Counted from the stretch's first letter, positions 1 through 8,802 are shown. The stretch: DNA of 64,000 bases from Alteromonadaceae bacterium M269 (GCA_004353515.1 SMNZ01000006.1:310001-374000), one strand, 5' to 3'. The notes: generated by a model from the letters alone, not told the origin. Translations and numbers: made by a program.

Positions 1-206
1 ATCTTTTCCTTGAGCCATCATGGATGCAAGTGATGATGGGACAGGGCATTATGCCTAAGGATTATCACCCTATCGCCAACAACATGCCACAAGACAAGTT
101 ATTTGCGATGCTGAATGAAATACTGCGAGTTAAGAGAGAACCACTGTCTAAATTGCCGATGCACGATGCGTTTTTGAAAACCTACTGCGATTCTTACCGC
201 GGGTAG
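1..206 (+). CDS. Flavin-dependent tryptophan halogenase family protein, C-terminal fragment
   Basis: This is the 3' end of a gene that begins before the window. The frame is open from the first bases and reads LFLEPSWMQVMMGQG, followed by a segment with YHPIA. That EPSW..v..GQG..P..YHP pattern is what I know from the C-terminus of tryptophan-halogenase family (PF04820) proteins. The stop at 204-206 lies 5 bp before the GTG of a second, complete halogenase, so the two are almost certainly one operon. Only about 67 residues are visible, so neither the FAD site nor the catalytic residues can be checked. The family call rests on this tail and on the neighbour. Confidence 0.7.
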   Translation, partial: LFLEPSWMQVMMGQGIMPKDYHPIANNMPQDKLFAMLNEILRVKREPLSKLPMHDAFLKTYCDSYRG

Positions 207-211
207 ATCTT

Positions 212-1714
212 GTGTCTGTAGCTGAACCTCACAAAATTGTCATACTGGGTGGCGGCACCGCGGGTTGGATGGCCGCTAATTTAATGGCTAAGCGGTGGGC
301 GAATAAACCAATCGAAATTACCTTAGTTGAATCACCATCTGTAGGCATAATTGGTGTCGGAGAAGGCTCTACACCCACATTAAAGCGTTTCTTTGAGTCT
401 ATCGAAATCACAGAGCAAGAGTGGATGCCTCGTTGTGATGCGACCTATAAAGTGAATATCCGGTTTTCGGGCTGGAGTCCAGAATCGGGCATTGCAGATT
501 ATAGTCACCCTTTTACGTGTCAGACTGATACCTTTAGCCATCGTGCATTTGAGGTGAATTGCCGTACCAGACGACTTGGGCTGAATACGCATACCCGGCC
601 AGACGATTTCCTATTAAATGGTGTTTTGGCCAATCAAAACAAAGGGCCGGTGACACCTGAGAATTTCCCATTTGTGATGGAATATGGTTATCACTTTAAC
701 TCCCAACTGTTAGGTGAGTTTTTAGCAGAGATAGCGCTACAAAGAGGTGTTCAGCATCAACAAGCCGATGTGGTTTCTGTATCTAAGCATAACAATGGTG
801 ATATCGCTGCCTTAGTGACCAAAGAAGGTATGGAAATCAAAGGAGATTTCTTCATCGACTGCTCAGGCTTTCGTTCTGTTTTATTGAAAGGTGCACTAGG
901 TGTCCCCTTTGAAAGCTTTAAATCGAATCTTTTTAATGATTCGGCTGTGGTATTGCCCACACCAATCCAACAAGACATACCGAGTGAAACGCTCTCTACG
1001 GCAATGTCTGCAGGGTGGTGCTGGCGTATTCCTTTAACAAGCCGTTTTGGAAATGGTTATGTGTATAGTTCTGACTTTATTTCGTCAGAACAGGCTGAAG
1101 TCGAGTTGCGACAACACTTAGGCATGCAAGACAGTGATCAAGAGTGTCGACACTTAAAAATGAAGGTGGGACAGGCAAAATATCACTGGATGAATAACTG
1201 TTTGGGCATTGGTTTAGCGCAAGGCTTTATAGAACCTCTGGAAGCAACAGCGCTCCATCTAGTCCAAATATCAATCGAGATGTTTATGGCTAAGTATGAT
1301 GAAAGTCAGCTAACTGGCAAACATCGGGATTCATTTAATCAGGATATTCACGATAGGTTCGAGCGAGTGCGTGATTATATCGTTGCTCACTACAAGATGA
1401 ATACGCGACATGACAGTGAGTACTGGCGTGTCAATAGGGAAAACAACCACTTATCTGATTCTCTTTGTCATATTTTAGATGTCTGGTTTAAATGTGAAGA
1501 TCTAGGCGTTGAGATTGAACGTCAGAATTTGAACTCACACTTTGATTCTATCTCCTGGCATTGCCTCCTGGCTGGGTATGGTAAATTTCCACCTTTGGCA
1601 CCAAATCAGCCGGGAACTGGCGATTTATATCAGGATCAAGGTGTCGATGAGTTTTTGCGTCGATGCAGTCTGAATTTCCAACAACATAGTGAGAATCTAA
1701 ACAATCTAAGATAA
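212..1714 (+). CDS. Flavin-dependent tryptophan halogenase family protein
   Basis: The 500-residue protein has the family marks in order: an N-terminal FAD-binding GGGTAGW (residues 13-19), GEGSTPTLK with the Lys (K58) that lines up with the catalytic lysine of PrnA/RebH, the WxWxIP signature (W269-P274), and FIEPLEAT with the conserved Glu near 341. It should use reduced FAD, O2 and halide; the substrate is unknown. Members of this family next to cupin-like proteins are common in TonB-receptor-linked clusters of marine bacteria, where the substrate is unresolved. The start is GTG with a weak ribosome site. It follows another halogenase by 5 bp and precedes a cupin-like gene. Confidence 0.9.
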   Translation: MSVAEPHKIVILGGGTAGWMAANLMAKRWANKPIEITLVESPSVGIIGVGEGSTPTLKRFFESIEITEQEWMPRCDATYKVNIRFSGWSPESGIADYSHPFTCQTDTFSHRAFEVNCRTRRLGLNTHTRPDDFLLNGVLANQNKGPVTPENFPFVMEYGYHFNSQLLGEFLAEIALQRGVQHQQADVVSVSKHNNGDIAALVTKEGMEIKGDFFIDCSGFRSVLLKGALGVPFESFKSNLFNDSAVVLPTPIQQDIPSETLSTAMSAGWCWRIPLTSRFGNGYVYSSDFISSEQAEVELRQHLGMQDSDQECRHLKMKVGQAKYHWMNNCLGIGLAQGFIEPLEATALHLVQISIEMFMAKYDESQLTGKHRDSFNQDIHDRFERVRDYIVAHYKMNTRHDSEYWRVNRENNHLSDSLCHILDVWFKCEDLGVEIERQNLNSHFDSISWHCLLAGYGKFPPLAPNQPGTGDLYQDQGVDEFLRRCSLNFQQHSENLNNLR

Positions 1715-1756
1715 GTTTAGTGAGTCTTCTCTCACTCAATTTCCTTCAATTACATT

Positions 1757-1777
1757 AACTTAACCATTGGTTAAGTT
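1757..1777. promoter_or_regulatory. 21-bp perfect palindrome, candidate operator
   Basis: AACTTAACCA and TGGTTAAGTT form perfect 10-bp arms around one T. The site lies in the 231-bp gap between the halogenase stop and the cupin-like gene, about 170 bp before that gene's ATG. No T-tract follows, so a dimeric repressor site is more likely than a terminator. A weaker hairpin AGTGAG/CTCACT (1719-1736) sits just upstream and could end the halogenase transcript. The cognate regulator is not evident in the window. Confidence 0.5.
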
Positions 1778-1945
1778 GCTATCAATCGCACAAATTACAG
1801 GAGATATGAGTTTCGTTTTAGCTCTATTTTTTGCGTAAGAGATGGTCGGATTCACCAAAAGTGATCATTTCTTTTGTCGGTTGGTGTGTAATAAGGATAA
1901 AATAGGTGCCATTAAGAAGTGATATAGGTACAAGATTGTCCCATT

Positions 1946-2812
1946 ATGATTTTAGATAAGGTCGATCGGGTTGATAGGTTGGAACCCAGGGAATTCAAGA
2001 CAAATTATCTGAATAAAAAACCTGTCGTATTTACAGGCATGAGCCAAGACTGGCCCGCATATAAGGCGTGGAGTCTTGAGTATATGCAGGAAAAAATCGG
2101 ACATCATACAGTTCCGTTGTATAAAACCGGGGCTTTTAATCCGCGCGCGAGCTTTAATGCTGCGCATACGGAAATGAACTTCGCAGACTATATTCAACTG
2201 ATCCAGCAAGGACCGACGGATTTACGTGTTTTCTTGCTCAACGCATTAAAACTCAACCCTGACTTGCTAAATGATTTCTCCACACCTGATGTGATGGACG
2301 GCTTTCTGAACTCCTTCCCGACCTTGTTCTTCGGTAGTGAGAACGCGTTCGTCTTTATGCATTACGATTTAGATATGGGACACGTTTTCCATACTCAGTT
2401 TTGCGGCTCTAAGCGCGTTGTGCTTTTCTCGCCAGAAAATAATGTTCAGGTATATCAAGTGCCGTTCTCGGTGCGCAGTTTTATGGAATTAGATGCTGAC
2501 AACCCTGATTTCGCGCGCTTCCCTGCATTAAAATTTGCCCGAGGTTTTGCTACCACAATTGAGCATGGTGAGACGCTATATATTCCTTCTGGCTGGTGGC
2601 ACCAGTTGCGTTATTTGTCAGTAGGATTTGGTTTAAGCCAAAGAGCTATGGCGGATACCTGGTCGAGACGTTTTAAAGCCGCTTACAATGTGGGTGTTAT
2701 GCCTGCTATCGAGAATATTGCGCGTAAAACCGCAGGAGAGTCATGGATGAATCTGAAAAACAAATGGGCGCTGGGTCGCGGTGATCGTTATTTAAACCGG
2801 AACTGTTCTTAA
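1946..2812 (+). CDS. Cupin-like / JmjC-fold Fe(II)-dependent oxygenase-like protein
   Basis: The 288-residue soluble protein resembles the cupin_8 (FIH1/JmjC-like) family. The opening has the family's KPVVFTGMSQDWPA segment. A facial-triad pattern is visible as H139-x-D141 (MHYDLD) and H219 (IPSGWWHQL), so Fe(II)/2-oxoglutarate chemistry, such as hydroxylation, is possible. Proteins of this kind sit beside tryptophan halogenases in many marine Gammaproteobacteria, and a shared pathway is inferred from that. The ribosome site before the ATG is weak. A 21-bp palindrome lies upstream. The true substrate cannot be read from the sequence. Confidence 0.8.
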   Translation: MILDKVDRVDRLEPREFKTNYLNKKPVVFTGMSQDWPAYKAWSLEYMQEKIGHHTVPLYKTGAFNPRASFNAAHTEMNFADYIQLIQQGPTDLRVFLLNALKLNPDLLNDFSTPDVMDGFLNSFPTLFFGSENAFVFMHYDLDMGHVFHTQFCGSKRVVLFSPENNVQVYQVPFSVRSFMELDADNPDFARFPALKFARGFATTIEHGETLYIPSGWWHQLRYLSVGFGLSQRAMADTWSRRFKAAYNVGVMPAIENIARKTAGESWMNLKNKWALGRGDRYLNRNCS

Positions 2813-2839
2813 AAAAGTCATAGTGACGCTAAGCTTCAA

Positions 2840-3439
2840 CTAGCTTTTAGGCTCTATATCGGTTGGTATTTTGTCTGTGAACTTACCTATCGTTTTCCAT
2901 TTATTTCTCGGGTTGATAATTGCTGGTCGAGTTAAAACGAGGTTGTTGGGATAAATGACTATTTCTCTATCTTCAGTTATTAACTTAGTGTTAAATAGAT
3001 TTACGTCAGCTATATAACCTTCAATGTAGTTATCTGCATCTATAATTCTCACGAAATTTCCGCGCCTGTAAGAGTTGTTAAATAATAAAACAAAGTATGA
3101 GGTGACATTGCTTAACAATGACCAACTGGCAAATAGTGCGACGCCAGTCAAAGTGATAATTGAAGTTGATAGTACAAGTAGACCGCTAAAATCTATTCCC
3201 CAAACAACCAGCAAAATAGCAATAGTAATGGTCCCTGATACGAGTCTAACGGTGTGATAAGCCTTCTGTGTAGCCTCGGATTTGAGGTTACTTTTATCAA
3301 TACTTCTTTCAATTCTCGGAAGTGCTAACTTATTTACCAGCAAGTACATAAACAGCACAACAAGTGACCAAGTTAAGTTGATTGAGTAAAGGGTGGACCA
3401 ATCTACAATGCCTTTTAACCAATCAGATTGAATCATCAT
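2840..3439 (-). CDS. Small MscS-family mechanosensitive channel protein
   Basis: The 199-residue protein has three predicted membrane helices: about residues 20-40, 68-88 and 92-118. The third is the glycine/alanine-rich pore-lining type (GVALFASWSLLSNVTSYFVLL). It is followed by a short beta domain starting NNSYRRGNFVRI, as in MscS. At under 200 residues it is shorter than E. coli MscS (286) and lacks most of the C-terminal alpha/beta vestibule. It is probably the last gene of a minus-strand group with the 64-residue membrane protein and yjbQ. A role in releasing solutes on hypo-osmotic shock is inferred from the family. Confidence 0.8.
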   Translation of the reverse strand: MMIQSDWLKGIVDWSTLYSINLTWSLVVLFMYLLVNKLALPRIERSIDKSNLKSEATQKAYHTVRLVSGTITIAILLVVWGIDFSGLLVLSTSIITLTGVALFASWSLLSNVTSYFVLLFNNSYRRGNFVRIIDADNYIEGYIADVNLFNTKLITEDREIVIYPNNLVLTRPAIINPRNKWKTIGKFTDKIPTDIEPKS

Positions 3440-3470
3440 TTGAACCTATCAAAATTTGAGTTTTAGCTTT

Positions 3471-3665
3471 TTACAGCGTTAGCTTTCTTTTGTTTACTCG
3501 ATTAAAAATCACTAAGCAGACAAATACCGTTAAGCCACTTAAAGCGGGCAGGGTAAAGAATAAGTAATCGGGAAAATACTGGAATACGATTAGCTGCAAT
3601 CCAGTATTCAGTACGCAGAACACTAACACCATGATGAGGAAAAAGTTGTTAGGTATAGAGTTCAT
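3471..3665 (-). CDS. Small two-helix membrane protein, function unknown
   Basis: I place the start at the ATG at 3665, because AAGGA sits 6 bp upstream. The longer frame to 3767 would overlap yjbQ. The 64-residue product has two hydrophobic helices (NFFLIMVLVFCVLNTGLQLIVF and LFFTLPALSGLTVFVCLVIF) and a basic tail NRVNKRKLTL. It lies 41 bp after yjbQ and 31 bp before the MscS-like gene, so co-transcription is likely. I do not recognise a family. Confidence 0.6.
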   Translation of the reverse strand: MNSIPNNFFLIMVLVFCVLNTGLQLIVFQYFPDYLFFTLPALSGLTVFVCLVIFNRVNKRKLTL

Positions 3666-3706
3666 ATTCATTCCTTCGCGCCGTTTGAGAGATAAAAAGT
3701 ATATAT

Positions 3707-4126
3707 TTATTCGCCCTGAATAGTCACCACTAATGTCCGGGCACCACCGTAATCTCTGTGTTCGCACAAATAGAGGCCCTGCCAGGTCCCCATATTCAAT
3801 CTCCCATTTGAAATAGGAATAGAATGGCTAGCACCGATCAGTGTTGATTTGATATGTGCGGGCATGTCGTCTGGGCCTTCATAGGTATGTTCATAGTATG
3901 GTGCATTTTCAGGAGCCAGCACGTTAAAGTGTTTTTCCATATCAGTTCGAACGGTTGGATCTGCATTTTCATTGAGTGTTAGCGAGGCTGATGTGTGCTT
4001 AATAAAAACATGCAGCAAGCCTATTTTTACCTTGTTCAACTCGGGAAGTTGTTGGATTAGCTCCTCAGTGATGAGGTGAAAGCCTCGTCTTTTAGCTTGT
4101 ATGGTGACTTCTTTTTGGATCCACAT
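3707..4126 (-). CDS. yjbQ: YjbQ family protein (UPF0047)
   Basis: The 139-residue protein matches the YjbQ/UPF0047 family along its whole length. It shows GLLHVFIKHTSASLTLNENADPTV, a DMPAHIKSTLIG block and the C-terminal GTWQGLYLCEHRD. The conserved His residues in these blocks form the family's presumed metal-binding site. E. coli YjbQ shows weak thiamine-phosphate synthase activity, but the physiological role is unsettled. It heads the group yjbQ / small membrane protein / mscS-like. Confidence 0.92.
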   Translation of the reverse strand: MWIQKEVTIQAKRRGFHLITEELIQQLPELNKVKIGLLHVFIKHTSASLTLNENADPTVRTDMEKHFNVLAPENAPYYEHTYEGPDDMPAHIKSTLIGASHSIPISNGRLNMGTWQGLYLCEHRDYGGARTLVVTIQGE

Positions 4127-4207
4127 ATTGATTTGAGATAGACAGATTTCTTGTGCCTATAGATAAGCGATAAATCTTGGGGAGTCCAGTTTTTATTGAA
4201 ATCTAGA

Positions 4208-4236
4208 AGCGCTCTAGAGAGGGCCTAGAGTGCGCT
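4208..4236. terminator. Imperfect stem-loop between two minus-strand genes
   Basis: AGCGCTCTAG pairs with CTAGAGTGCGCT with one bulge, forming a stable hairpin downstream of the 100-residue membrane gene and upstream of yjbQ. No clean T-tract follows on the minus strand. A terminator role is plausible but not proven. Confidence 0.4.
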
Positions 4237-4268
4237 CCTAAAATAATTTTTACGTTCGTCGGTACTGA

Positions 4269-4571
4269 TTATTCAGTGTTCTCGTCTGAAGTACTTCCGA
4301 AAACGATATAAGCCAACGGACCGATGGAGCCTAAGGTTAGTGTGAGAACAACCCAAGGCCAGGGGTTGCGATTGTTTTTCTTTGCGTTTGGAATCATCCA
4401 AGCCAGCACGAGAAGTAACGCAACGACTAAATCAGAAAACACTTGCCAGCCTGCTGGGCTATGGCGGTGATAATCAAAAATTCCCCAGTATCCCACTTGA
4501 TATACGGCATAGAGGGAAAGCAGAAGGAACGGAACGAGTATTATTAAAGCAAGAGGTTTTGGTATGTTCAT
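4269..4571 (-). CDS. Small membrane protein, DUF2834/PLDc_N-like
   Basis: The 100-residue protein has three hydrophobic helices: about residues 8-28, 45-62 and 73-91. The C-terminal one reads VVLTLTLGSIGPLAYIVFG, which resembles the short PLD nuclease N-terminal (PLDc_N) or DUF2834 membrane families. No catalytic residues are present. It is transcribed divergently from the XRE regulator at 4722, so regulation by that protein is possible. Function unknown. Confidence 0.6.
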   Translation of the reverse strand: MNIPKPLALIILVPFLLLSLYAVYQVGYWGIFDYHRHSPAGWQVFSDLVVALLLVLAWMIPNAKKNNRNPWPWVVLTLTLGSIGPLAYIVFGSTSDENTE

Positions 4572-4721
4572 ATTGTGCTCCTATTAATCAACTCGTTTTA
4601 TTGTCCTGCGTTGCTGAATAGAAGCAATTACCTCGGAGGTTATTGAAATACTGTTGTCCTTCGCTAAGAATGTTGTTTTATCGTTCGATGTAAGCGCTGA
4701 AGCCGTGCGAGGAGTGTGCTG

Positions 4722-5552
4722 ATGAGCCAGTCTGTTGTTGAAAGAGATTCAACGAATCTGTTTATGCACGAGTGTCGAAAATGGAGGCAATTCAGGAAAC
4801 TTTCTCAGCTTGAGTTAGCGCTCACAGCGAATATCTCCCAGCGCCATATTAGTTATCTCGAGACAGGTCGAAGTCAACCAAGTCGAGAGATGGTTGTTCA
4901 ACTTGCTGATGCTTTAGATGTGCCGTTACGAGAACGAAACGTGATGTTGCAAGCCGCGGGTTTTTCGGCGCTCTATAACGAGAGTCAAATGGATGACCCA
5001 GTGATGGCTCCTATTATGAAAGCGGTAAAACGCGTTTTAGAACATCACAATCCACTACCTGCCATTGTTGTTGATCGATTCTGGGATGTGCAGATGATGA
5101 ATGCATCAGCTGAACGTTTATTTGGTCTAATTATGTCGTCGAGTGATTTTGCGAGCAAAAACGGTGAGCAAGCTAAGTTGAATGTTGCTGAACTCACGCT
5201 ACACCCTAAAGGGCTTAGACAGTTTATTACAAACTGGGAACAAGCTGCGCCTTCATTTGTCAGCCGTTTGAAAAGCGAAATGCTTAGCTCAGCGAATGTA
5301 GAAGTTCGTCAAAGGTTGGGTGGTTATCTGGCGTTAGCTTCTTCGGTAGGCGAGTTTGATAGCTTTCAGCCAGGGCTCTTGCCCGTTATGCCTTTGAATA
5401 TCTCGGTCAGTGGTGTTGAATTGAGTTTCTTTTCTATGATCTCAACAATTGGGACTCCGCAAGACATCACGACAGATGAATTGCGGATTGAGTCCTTCTA
5501 TCCCAATGATGAGGCAACCGAGGTCTTTTTCCGCAGTCCAGCGCTCAGCTGA
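4722..5552 (+). CDS. XRE family transcriptional regulator with MmyB-like ligand domain
   Basis: The N-terminal helix-turn-helix (about residues 16-70) has LSQLELALTANISQRHISYLETGRSQPS. The C-terminal MmyB-like domain follows (from about residue 95; PAIVVDRFWDVQMMNASAERLF). MmyB-type regulators in Actinobacteria and Proteobacteria bind small hydrophobic ligands. I choose the ATG at 4722 because GGAG lies 7 bp upstream; a GTG 6 bp earlier is the alternative. The gene is divergent from a small membrane protein, and the dihaem cytochrome gene converges on its 3' end. The target genes are unknown. Confidence 0.88.
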   Translation: MSQSVVERDSTNLFMHECRKWRQFRKLSQLELALTANISQRHISYLETGRSQPSREMVVQLADALDVPLRERNVMLQAAGFSALYNESQMDDPVMAPIMKAVKRVLEHHNPLPAIVVDRFWDVQMMNASAERLFGLIMSSSDFASKNGEQAKLNVAELTLHPKGLRQFITNWEQAAPSFVSRLKSEMLSSANVEVRQRLGGYLALASSVGEFDSFQPGLLPVMPLNISVSGVELSFFSMISTIGTPQDITTDELRIESFYPNDEATEVFFRSPALS

Positions 5553-5568
5553 TAATCCCTCTTTGGGG

Positions 5569-6339
5569 CTATTTCTTTGTTGCGCTCGCTTTGGATAGTT
5601 GTTCAATAATGCCATTAATAAAGCCAGCTCTAGGGTTGAGTTCGAGAGCTTTTTTGTAAGCCTCAATAGCTGCCTTGTTCTTTTGGTTTTTTTGTAGGGC
5701 TTTCGCTCTGACGAAATTGCCGTAATAAGAATCTGGATAATAGGTTTGATTGAGTTCCATCAGTTCGAGCGCTTCTTTATCGAATCCTTCTTTAAGTAGG
5801 TTATCTGAAAAACTCGGCAATACAGATATGCTAAAGTCAAAGGTATGGCTACCGTAGTACTTTTCTCTTAAACCCTTATATTTATTGACGACAGCATCAG
5901 GTTCGCCAGATGCTAATGCTTGATTCAATGCATCTTCGATCAATAAAGGTTTTTGTTGTCCACGGTGGCAAGAAACACATCTGACGGCGACTCGTTTCTC
6001 GTCTTCTACTTGATTAAGTTTGGGAACAAAGGTCTGGTTTATCTCGTTCATCATTTGCATCATCAAGCGAGCCTTTTCTTTTATCGGCTTTTCATCAGAA
6101 GCAAAATCAAAAGAGGAAAGGGGCTTACCTTCTTCTCCCACATGACAATTGGTGCACCTTAGCCCTAAACCCAGCGCAAACCCGCGCATAGTGTTGGATA
6201 ACTCCTTAGGGCTGATGTCTTCAGGAAGGACTTTGAGGTTTTTAGGGTTCTCGAAAATCTTACTTTGAGCGTCGACGGAGAAGCATGTCAGTGTAAAAAC
6301 GACAAGTAATGTGGATGATAATATTGTTTTGATAGCCAT
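5569..6339 (-). CDS. PufC-like dihaem c-type cytochrome with C-terminal TPR
   Basis: The protein is 256 residues from the ATG at 6339, which has GAAG about 6 bp upstream; a GTG at 6351 is less likely. A signal peptide (about residues 1-24, ending VDAQS) exports it. Two c-haem sites are visible, CTNCH (62-66) and CVSCH (121-125). The layout resembles photosynthetic reaction-centre cytochrome (CytC_RC) domains, including the preceding TMRGFALGLG helix. A TPR-like stretch (about 195-245, AKALQKNQKNKAAIEAYKKALELNP) ends the protein. Such proteins occur in non-phototrophs; the redox partner is unknown. It is convergent with the XRE gene, 16 bp apart. Confidence 0.82.
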   Translation of the reverse strand: MAIKTILSSTLLVVFTLTCFSVDAQSKIFENPKNLKVLPEDISPKELSNTMRGFALGLGLRCTNCHVGEEGKPLSSFDFASDEKPIKEKARLMMQMMNEINQTFVPKLNQVEDEKRVAVRCVSCHRGQQKPLLIEDALNQALASGEPDAVVNKYKGLREKYYGSHTFDFSISVLPSFSDNLLKEGFDKEALELMELNQTYYPDSYYGNFVRAKALQKNQKNKAAIEAYKKALELNPRAGFINGIIEQLSKASATKK

Positions 6340-6494
6340 CTTATTCTTCACTTAGCACGGTGGTTCAACACGCTTTAAGAATAGTGGTCGGTGGTTTAAG
6401 TTGGGTTGGGGTTTTGCAAGGGAATTGTCAGGAAACGGTCAAGATGACTAAAAATACACTGGTAATTTTGGCGTCTCATCTTAGGATTAAAGGT

Positions 6495-8114
6495 ATGAAG
6501 CGCAATTCATTTCAACCTAAAAGCAAAGCCGTGACCACGACCAGTGCCTTATTGGGCGCTAGTCTTATCATATTGTTTGCCTTGGCGTGGCAGGCTGTAC
6601 AAGCAACACGTGCCCATTATGCTATTAGCGACAATGTACTGAGGGAGTACGCCGTTTTAGTTTCCAGTGAGTTCAGCCGACGGATGACTCAGGATATTGG
6701 CTACAACGGCTATTTTGGATTGGCATCAGCGATTCGCGAACAGTACGAAGGTGCTCTTAAGCAAGGCTTTGTGCCTGTGTTCCCGGATAACGTAGCGCCA
6801 TTGGCCAAAGATATTTTTGTATTTGATGGTGAGCAGTTATTTTTCTCTTCTAAGAATCTGGATGACCTCTCTGCTTTGTCTTTCGAGTCGTTTAAAGATA
6901 GCTTGCAGCAAGAACTGAAAGCTCTCGATAAAACTTCATTATCTAGCCGTCCTTTTCACTCAATGCAGTTGTCTGAAACTCATGCGTCTTCTGTCATTTT
7001 CACCTTGATTGGTCAGGATATCGTCGGTTTTAGTGTTGAAGATGCGACGGTCGGAGCTTGGATGCAGCGCTCGTTTGATAAGTCACCTTTATTGCCAGAG
7101 GCGCTCGCGAACGGGAAATTAACCAATGACTTTATTCGTTTGGCTGTGGTATCCAGCAGTGATGCATTGCTGTTGAATACTGGGGAAGAAGCGTTGAAAG
7201 CTCCTATGGCAACTAAAAGGATGACGGAAGAGTACAGCGGTATTTTCCGCGGAACCACGATCCTAGTGGCTATCGACCCTATGATATCCCACGATCTTGT
7301 GATGGGAGAGAAGCCACTATTACGATTACCTCTGATTCTGATAGCTCTGACGATAGCAGCGGGTTTATTGCTGGTGGCCATTCAACAAATGCGCAAAGAG
7401 CGGGCGTTGGCTTTACTGCGTAACCGATTCATTGCTGAGGTGTCTCATGAACTCAGAACACCACTGACTCAAATTCGTATGTTTGCAGAAACGCTGCTTC
7501 ACCATAGAGCGAAGGACGAGCACGCTCAAACTAAAGCGTTGAACATTATTAATAGAGAGTCACAACGTTTAGGACATTTGGTCGATAATATTTTGACGTT
7601 TTCGCAACGCGCTAAACGCCAAACGCTTAACTTAAAAGAAGAGCGAATCGATAAATTGGTGGCAGATGCGATTGATGAGCTTGAGCCTCTTGCCGAGCAA
7701 CTAAACTGCAATATTGCTTTGGAAGCGCAAGACTTAACTTGCTTGGTTGATCACATGGCGTTTCAACAGATTATGCTCAATTTGTTGGACAATGCATTGA
7801 AGTACGGTGGCAAAAACCAGCTGATTAATGTTCGAGTCAGAGAGAATCAAGGACGAGCAGAAATTAGGGTGATTGATCAGGGTAAAGGGGTCAGTGCCGA
7901 AGAGCAGGAAAAAATATGGCAGGACTTCTATCGACCAGAAAACAATGCAGAGACAGGTGTTGGTATTGGGCTCAGCATAGTTCGAGAACTTGCTTACCGC
8001 ATGGAAGGTTCATGTTGGCTAGAGGAAATGGAAACCGGTGCTTGTTTCGTTGTCGCTTTCCCATTAGCTCATTCAATATCGGGCTATTCTGACCTTGGTC
8101 ACAACAATGAATAA
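6495..8114 (+). CDS. Membrane sensor histidine kinase
   Basis: I place the start at the ATG at 6495 (AGGA 8 bp upstream), giving 539 residues. TM1 is at about 17-36 and TM2 at about 277-297, enclosing a roughly 240-residue periplasmic sensor with no recognised fold. The HisKA box EVSHELRTPL puts the phospho-acceptor at H318. ATPase motifs follow: NLLDNALKYG (N box), VIDQGKGV (G1) and GVGIGLSIV (G2). Its last 8 bases overlap the ATG of the OmpR-type regulator, so the pair is translationally coupled. The stimulus is unknown. Confidence 0.88.
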   Translation: MKRNSFQPKSKAVTTTSALLGASLIILFALAWQAVQATRAHYAISDNVLREYAVLVSSEFSRRMTQDIGYNGYFGLASAIREQYEGALKQGFVPVFPDNVAPLAKDIFVFDGEQLFFSSKNLDDLSALSFESFKDSLQQELKALDKTSLSSRPFHSMQLSETHASSVIFTLIGQDIVGFSVEDATVGAWMQRSFDKSPLLPEALANGKLTNDFIRLAVVSSSDALLLNTGEEALKAPMATKRMTEEYSGIFRGTTILVAIDPMISHDLVMGEKPLLRLPLILIALTIAAGLLLVAIQQMRKERALALLRNRFIAEVSHELRTPLTQIRMFAETLLHHRAKDEHAQTKALNIINRESQRLGHLVDNILTFSQRAKRQTLNLKEERIDKLVADAIDELEPLAEQLNCNIALEAQDLTCLVDHMAFQQIMLNLLDNALKYGGKNQLINVRVRENQGRAEIRVIDQGKGVSAEEQEKIWQDFYRPENNAETGVGIGLSIVRELAYRMEGSCWLEEMETGACFVVAFPLAHSISGYSDLGHNNE

Positions 8115-8802
8115 GATTTTGGTAATTGAAGACAACGAAGATCTTGCTTACGGATTGCAGTCTAATCTGCAACTTGAAGGTCACGATGTTGTCGTGAGTG
8201 GTGATGGACGCAGTGCCGAACAATCGCTAGCTGAAAGAACACCTGATTTGATTATTCTCGATTTGATGTTGCCTGACACCGATGGTTTTAGCTTACTTGG
8301 TTCGATTAGGGCTAAGTTACCTGATGTGCTTGTGTTGATACTCAGTGCTCGTGGTCAGGAGATGGATAAAGTTAATGGCCTTAAGTTCGGAGCTGATGAT
8401 TACTTAACTAAGCCTTTCGGGTTAATGGAGCTATTGGCAAGGATTGAGGCTTTACTTCGTCGTTTACCAAGCCTCAGGAATCAGGAAACCACAGAGATTG
8501 AAAGGGTGATGTTTGGTGACGTGGAAGTTGATCCTGCTTCGCGCAGTGTCTACCGCAATAATCAGTTGATAGAACTGGCTCCTAAAGAATTTGATTTGCT
8601 AATTGCGTTGGTTAAGTTTGCTGGACAAGTTCGTACGCGATTACAGCTTTTGCAATCCGTATGGGGGCATCAGGCCAGAGTGGAAACACGAACGATTGAT
8701 ACGCATATTGGGGAATTACGCAAAAAACTCGAAACTGATCCTGCAAATCCACAGTTTATTCTCACTGCGCGTAAGAAAGGATACTGGTTCAGAGAAGGGT
8801 AG
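8107..8802 (+). CDS. OmpR-family response regulator
   Basis: 231 residues from the ATG at 8107, which overlaps the kinase stop (ATGAATAA). The receiver domain has acidic residues E8/D9, phospho-acceptor D52 (LIILDLMLP) and the KPF lysine. The winged-helix DNA-binding domain (about 135-230) has the family's ELAPKEFDLL and a TIDTHIGELRKKL recognition region. It is partner to the kinase just upstream. The regulon is unknown; the ABC operon at 8922-11043 converges on it and is not obviously its target. Confidence 0.93.
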   Translation: MNKILVIEDNEDLAYGLQSNLQLEGHDVVVSGDGRSAEQSLAERTPDLIILDLMLPDTDGFSLLGSIRAKLPDVLVLILSARGQEMDKVNGLKFGADDYLTKPFGLMELLARIEALLRRLPSLRNQETTEIERVMFGDVEVDPASRSVYRNNQLIELAPKEFDLLIALVKFAGQVRTRLQLLQSVWGHQARVETRTIDTHIGELRKKLETDPANPQFILTARKKGYWFREG

